Below, in pieces: positions 62,828 to 64,000 of a stretch of 64,000 nucleotides of DNA; the first letter of the stretch is position 1, and each line of letters begins with the position of its first letter. The position numbers and the translations under genes were made by a program. The DNA is from an uncultured Candidatus Melainabacteria bacterium (GTDB taxonomy: Bacteria > Cyanobacteriota > Vampirovibrionia > Gastranaerophilales > Gastranaerophilaceae). The notes beneath the pieces were generated by a model that had not been told where the DNA came from, did no database searches, and saw nothing but the letters and a program-made list of their open reading frames with translations. The DNA is taken from positions 1-64,000 of the forward strand of contig CAKVLN010000005.1 in the NCBI GenBank assembly GCA_934757275.1, written 5' to 3'.

Positions 62828-63201
62828 AGAACATTTTAATTGTAGATGATGTAAAAGGCTGGCGAGATTTTAATAAAAACGTTATGCTTGAATTGTTTGG
62901 AGCGGACATAAACGTTGATACCGCTGAAAGTGCTACTCAAGCGTATGATTTTTTATTGCAAAATAAACCTTATGATATAATCTTAACGGACCTGCAAATG
63001 GAAGAAACTTACGCACCAAAGTATGCAGGAGAATGGCTAGTTGAACAAATAAAGAGTTTCAACATATATAGTTGTACTAAAATCGTTATGATTTCAGCAA
63101 GTTATAACATTCGTCACATAGCAGACAACCTTGAAGTCGAATGTATACCTAAATCTACAGCGCTAAAGTGTTTGTCAGCATATAAAGAATTATTGTGTTA
63201 A
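62824..63201 (+). CDS. Stand-alone response-regulator receiver
   Basis: A 125-residue CheY-like receiver with DD near 8-9, phosphoacceptor Asp in ILTDLQME near 57, the Ser in MISASYN and Lys in CIPKS. There is no output domain. The loop after the phosphoacceptor (EETYAPKYAGEWLVEQI) is longer than usual. Its ATG overlaps the aroH stop by 4 bases. The kinase at 60581 is the likely partner. Confidence 0.9.
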   Translation: MKNILIVDDVKGWRDFNKNVMLELFGADINVDTAESATQAYDFLLQNKPYDIILTDLQMEETYAPKYAGEWLVEQIKSFNIYSCTKIVMISASYNIRHIADNLEVECIPKSTALKCLSAYKELLC

Positions 63202-63220
63202 ACAAAAAGAGGGAAAATTT

Positions 63221-64000
63221 ATGATTCAATATTTTTTAGGTTCATATATTGTAACAATAATGGGTGTGTTTGGTGCGTATTTGTGGGGTGAACACGTTCA
63301 TAACGGTACGGGCTTAACTTGTGTCTTTATTGCGCTGGTGCTTGCAATTCTTGAAATAAGTTTGTCATTTGACAACGCAGTTGTTAACGCTATGAAACTA
63401 GAAAAAATGTCACCAAAATGGCGTCATAGATTTATTACTTGGGGCATATTAATCGCCGTTTTTGGCATGCGCTTTCTATTCCCACTTTTAGTTGTTGCAA
63501 TTTTTGCGAAATTAAATATACTAGCGGTTCTTAATATGGCATTAAATGATGTACAGGAATATGCACATTATTTAGAACTTACGCACGCTCCAATTGTTGC
63601 TTTTGGTGGAGCATTTTTGCTTATGCTATTTATGGACTATTTCACAGAAAAAAACAAAGAAGTGCATTGGATTAAGCCACTAGAAGACAAATTGCAAAAA
63701 CTTTCTAAAATCAGAGGTATTTGCACATTAGTAACTTTAGTTGTTTTAGGTTTGTTGATGCTTAAACTTCCTGAAAATATTAGACAAAGTGTTTTTACCT
63801 CAGGAATTTCTGGCATCATCACTTACCTAATTATAGATGGTGTTGCTGAATGGCTTGAAAAAAGACAAGAAGAACGAGCAAAATTATGTGCAGATACGAT
63901 TAAATGTTCTGGTTTAGTTGGTTTTCTTTATTTAGAATTAATTGACGCCTCATTTTCTCTAGATGGGGTTTTGGGAGCATTTGCGCTAAGTCAAGATATT
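63221..64000 (+). CDS. DUF475/TerC-superfamily membrane protein, 3'-truncated by window edge
   Basis: The frame starts at the ATG at 63221 (GAGGG upstream) and stays open to the end of the window, 260 codons. The protein starts MIQYFLGSYIVTIMGVFGAY and has ILEISLSFDNAVVNA, WGILIAVFGMRFLFP and LIDASFSLDGVLGAFALS. These match DUF475, a family related to TerC and Alx with acidic residues in membrane helices, implicated in metal or calcium handling. The last third is missing. It was absent from the supplied gene track because no stop codon is reached. Confidence 0.88.
   Translation, partial: MIQYFLGSYIVTIMGVFGAYLWGEHVHNGTGLTCVFIALVLAILEISLSFDNAVVNAMKLEKMSPKWRHRFITWGILIAVFGMRFLFPLLVVAIFAKLNILAVLNMALNDVQEYAHYLELTHAPIVAFGGAFLLMLFMDYFTEKNKEVHWIKPLEDKLQKLSKIRGICTLVTLVVLGLLMLKLPENIRQSVFTSGISGIITYLIIDGVAEWLEKRQEERAKLCADTIKCSGLVGFLYLELIDASFSLDGVLGAFALSQDI

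Overview
The window is 64 kb of AT-rich, densely coded bacterial chromosome. It encodes flagellar genes (a giant FliD and FliO), a type IV prepilin peptidase, PilD. It also has an LdpA-like iron-sulfur protein, a family otherwise known from cyanobacteria. Several unrelated proteins begin with a short polar leader ending in an F-x-G motif. Together these suggest a non-photosynthetic relative of the cyanobacteria, of the Vampirovibrionia/Melainabacteria type and most probably gut Gastranaerophilales. That assignment is inferred from gene content, not from a marker-gene comparison. No rRNA, tRNA, insertion sequence, prophage or CRISPR array was recognised.

Layout. 1-5268 is the 3' part of a giant flagellar cap gene (fliD) whose start lies outside the window; it opens with 324-bp near-identical tandem repeats. 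5269-9440 is a loose accessory stretch of small lineage-specific genes, with two clusters of palindromic dispersed repeats and a DUF6485 protein. 9536-11454 holds a secreted protein, PncC (CinA C-terminal type) and a periplasmic TonB_C/TPR protein. 11529-16559 is an apparent operon of a Cys-based phosphatase, a membrane coiled-coil protein and a 1297-residue HD-domain protein, each with the N-terminal F-x-G/A leader. 16590-26553 is mostly housekeeping: tatD, tlyA, a TPR protein, a second TonB_C protein, alr, miaB, gcvPB coupled to a sigma factor, and a prohibitin-like protein.

26639-31433 is a cell-surface glycan island of five glycosyltransferase-type genes on alternating strands. 31467-35570 carries purA, an orphan NfnA/SudB-like flavoprotein with a small Cys protein, rarA and rpsT. 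35715-38402 encodes what looks like a degenerate HerA-type ATPase with a long acidic linker and a PcrA-type C-terminal Tudor domain. 38563-47105 is a run of plus-strand genes: a catalytically dead-looking M16 protein, an M14 amidase, uppS, a MATE transporter, rsmE, a CCA/poly(A)-polymerase-type enzyme, rsmH, an FtsL-like protein and the LdpA-like protein. 47137-53475 holds two more F-x-G proteins, an AAA ATPase and a 1611-residue GH13-type glycosidase. 53626-60444 holds pilD with a SigF-like sigma factor, ilvE, EF-hand proteins, a KdsC-like/NeuB nonulosonate pair and fliO. 60581-64000 is a compact signalling operon (histidine kinase, Nudix, chorismate mutase, receiver), then the start of a DUF475 membrane protein that runs off the window.

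Two features cut across the window. First, about eleven genes lack a Shine-Dalgarno sequence and have a -10 box, often an extended TGn type, 6-9 nt before the start codon, which predicts leaderless mRNAs. Second, the F-x-G leader joins proteins with no other similarity and may be an undescribed sorting or modification tag.
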